Assembly (NCBI GenBank): GCA_004525465.1
Contig: SPCN01000119.1
Coordinates: forward strand, 1 to 6,886
Direction of reading: 5' to 3'
Length of the DNA stretch: 6,886 nucleotides
Source of the DNA: Chrysiogenales bacterium
GTDB lineage: Bacteria > Acidobacteriota > Aminicenantia > UBA2199
The position numbers were made by a program, and so were the translations under genes. The notes beneath the pieces were generated by a model that did no database searches, had not been told where the DNA came from, and saw only the letters and a list, made by a program, of their open reading frames with translations. How positions within the stretch are numbered: the stretch's first letter is position 1; each line of letters starts with the position of its first letter. This document shows positions 5,823 to 6,886 of the stretch, piece after piece.

Positions 5823-6644
5823 ATGGATCAATGGCAAAGGATCATGGAGGCGGTGGATTTCATCAAAAAGAATTGCCAGACTGTGCCGCGAGTAGGGGTG
5901 GTCCTGGGCTCGGGGCTCGGGGAATTTGCCGAGCAGGTCGAAGCGAAAACGGCCATCCCCTACGCCGACATCCCCCATTTCAAGAAAGTGAGCGTGGCCG
6001 GACACGCCGGCCGGCTGGTACTGGGCAAGGTCGACTCTATGCCCGTCGCCGTGCTGCAGGGGCGCTACCATTATTACGAAGGATACGATATCGCCGACGT
6101 GGTTTTCCCGGTGCGGGTATTGGCAAAACTGGGAATCAAGAGCCTGCTGCTGACCAACGCCGCCGGCGGCATCGGCAGGGAGCTGCGGCCCGGGGACTTG
6201 ATGGTCATCAGCGACCACATCAACCTGCTGGGCGTCAACCCATTGCGCGGCGCCAACGACGAGCGCCTGGGACCGCGTTTTCCCGATATGAGCGCTGTCT
6301 ATGACCCGGAATTCCAGGATATCATTGCCAGCGCTGAAGAAAAGATCGGCCTGGCGGCCAAGAAGGGCGTGTACCTGGCCTTGAGCGGGCCTTCGTATGA
6401 AACCCCGGCCGAGATCCGCATGCTGGCCGCTCTGGGCGCCGACGCCGTGGGCATGTCCACCGTGCCCGAAGCCATTTGCGCCCGGCACATGGGTGTGCGC
6501 GTGGCCGGCATCTCCTGCGTCACCAACCTGGCCGCGGGCATCTCCTCGCTACCGCTCAGCCACCAGGAGGTGACCGAGACGGCCGCTCGGGTGAAAAACG
6601 ATTTCATCCGCCTGCTGCAGCGGGTCATTCCCAGGCTGGTTTAA
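5823..6644 (+). CDS. punA: Purine nucleoside phosphorylase, trimeric (PNP/MTAP) family
   Basis: A 273-residue protein with the length and motifs of trimeric inosine/guanosine phosphorylases. It cleaves purine nucleosides with phosphate to give the free base and ribose-1-phosphate. The phosphate site is marked by S30 in LGSGLG, H61 in AGHAG, R81 and H83 in GRYHYYEGY, and S212 after M211 in GMSTVPE. The base pocket has E193 in GPSYETPAE and N235 in SCVTNLAAG; in this family Asn at the latter position goes with 6-oxopurines, while Asp is typical of methylthioadenosine phosphorylase. I therefore favour inosine, guanosine and possibly xanthosine over adenosine or MTA. It is probably co-transcribed with deoB (10-bp gap) and uses its own strong ribosome binding site. 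Free hypoxanthine or guanine would be natural inputs for the molybdenum-hydroxylase system implied by the upstream operon. The function is secure; the symbol follows the trimeric-type naming. Confidence 0.96.
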   Translation: MDQWQRIMEAVDFIKKNCQTVPRVGVVLGSGLGEFAEQVEAKTAIPYADIPHFKKVSVAGHAGRLVLGKVDSMPVAVLQGRYHYYEGYDIADVVFPVRVLAKLGIKSLLLTNAAGGIGRELRPGDLMVISDHINLLGVNPLRGANDERLGPRFPDMSAVYDPEFQDIIASAEEKIGLAAKKGVYLALSGPSYETPAEIRMLAALGADAVGMSTVPEAICARHMGVRVAGISCVTNLAAGISSLPLSHQEVTETAARVKNDFIRLLQRVIPRLV

Positions 6645-6650
6645 GAACAA

Positions 6651-6704
6651 ATCAACGAAATCGGTTTAAGGTATAAGGTAAAAAGAGGAGCGGCATTCGT
6701 TGAT
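6651..6704. repeat. Short inverted repeat downstream of punA
   Basis: ATCAACGAA (6651-6659) and TTCGTTGAT (6696-6704) are exact reverse complements separated by 36 bases, starting six bases after the punA stop. The loop is long and no T tract follows, so it is a poor intrinsic terminator. It may mark the edges of a small repeat or allow a weak mRNA 3' stem. Confidence 0.45.
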
Positions 6705-6800
6705 GGGTAGATGAGTTGAAGGGGCAATCGCAATGGCAGCGAACACGTGTTATTTTCATAACCCTATAACCCGTTCACCCTTTTGCTTATCTGCTTCTTT

Positions 6801-6838
6801 GTTTGGGACATTGGAATTTGGAACTTGGAATTTTAGTC
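6801..6838. repeat. Second, shortened copy of the spacer repeat's right arm
   Basis: Positions 6801-6833 match 4475-4507 at 32 of 33 bases (one G to A change at 6815). The copy then passes directly to TTTTAGTC, which in the first copy lies about 30 bases further on, at 4537-4543. The second copy thus appears to lack the central TTTGGTATTTGGAATTTGTG-like stretch. This shows that the TTTGG-rich sequence is an interspersed repeat in this genome. Confidence 0.75.
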
Positions 6839-6886
6839 CTGTGAGGACTTTCAACTGTATGCCAAGTTCATTTCCTATTCCCGGCC

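Larger units (their letters stand above)
6645..6886. other. Non-coding tail with no supported gene
   Basis: Base composition drops to that of the earlier spacer, and I see no ORF with family motifs or a ribosome binding site on either strand. The stretch holds the 6651-6704 inverted repeat, a 10-bp palindrome AACACGTGTT at 6742-6751, the repeat copy at 6801-6838 and a 6-bp stem AGTCCT/AGGACT at 6835-6849 with a 3-base loop. A terminator for the deoB-punA transcript would be expected here, but none of the stems has a convincing T tract. Confidence 0.6.

Noticed and set aside
5781..6488. 235-residue minus-strand ORF opposite the purine nucleoside phosphorylase
   Set aside because: His/Gly/Gln-rich composition typical of antisense of a conserved gene; no motif or ribosome binding site.
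6651..6800. Second full inverted-repeat element after punA
   Set aside because: GGTATAAGG- and GGTAGATGAG-like words have partial mirror matches near 6760-6795, but they are imperfect and not in mirrored order.

Overview
The window looks like a bacterial chromosomal segment, GC-rich in its genes, with six plus-strand genes in two tightly packed blocks. The blocks are separated by a much more AT-rich, repeat-filled spacer. The encoded enzymes suggest a heterotroph that degrades purines or related N-heterocycles, probably anaerobically. The taxon cannot be fixed from sequence alone. Interspersed repeats of the TTTGGAATTTGG type recall those I remember from Aminicenantes/Acidobacteriota and some deltaproteobacterial or uncultured lineages, but this is a weak hint.

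Block 1 (1-4275) holds four genes: the 3' part of a fold-type II PLP enzyme, a HyuA/dihydropyrimidinase-type cyclic amidohydrolase with all metal ligands, a short MocA/YgfJ-type molybdopterin cytidylyltransferase, and an XdhC-type molybdenum-hydroxylase maturation factor. The genes are 1 bp apart or overlap by 17 and 8 bp, which implies one operon. MocA and XdhC both serve molybdenum hydroxylases of the xanthine dehydrogenase family. Together with a ring-opening amidohydrolase and a PLP enzyme, the set resembles the E. coli yge/hyuA/ygfJ/xdhD purine-catabolism cluster. The PLP enzyme here does not look like the diaminopropionate ammonia-lyase (YgeX) of that cluster. No hydroxylase gene is in view; it may lie upstream of base 1.

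The spacer (4276-4621) is dominated by an imperfect inverted-repeat element with a perfect 13-bp pair at its ends (4271-4283 and 4551-4563), a GC hairpin near its left end and a perfect 28-bp palindrome near its centre. Its left end contains the xdhC stop codon. Just beyond its right end is a plausible sigma70-type promoter for block 2, so close to the deoB start that the transcript may be leaderless.

Block 2 (4622-6644) encodes phosphopentomutase (DeoB) and a trimeric-type purine nucleoside phosphorylase. They release purine bases from nucleosides and send ribose-1-phosphate into central metabolism. Combined with block 1, the window suggests a route from nucleoside to free base to hydroxylated and ring-opened products.

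The tail (6645-6886) has no convincing gene. It holds short inverted repeats and a second, internally shortened copy of part of the spacer repeat.
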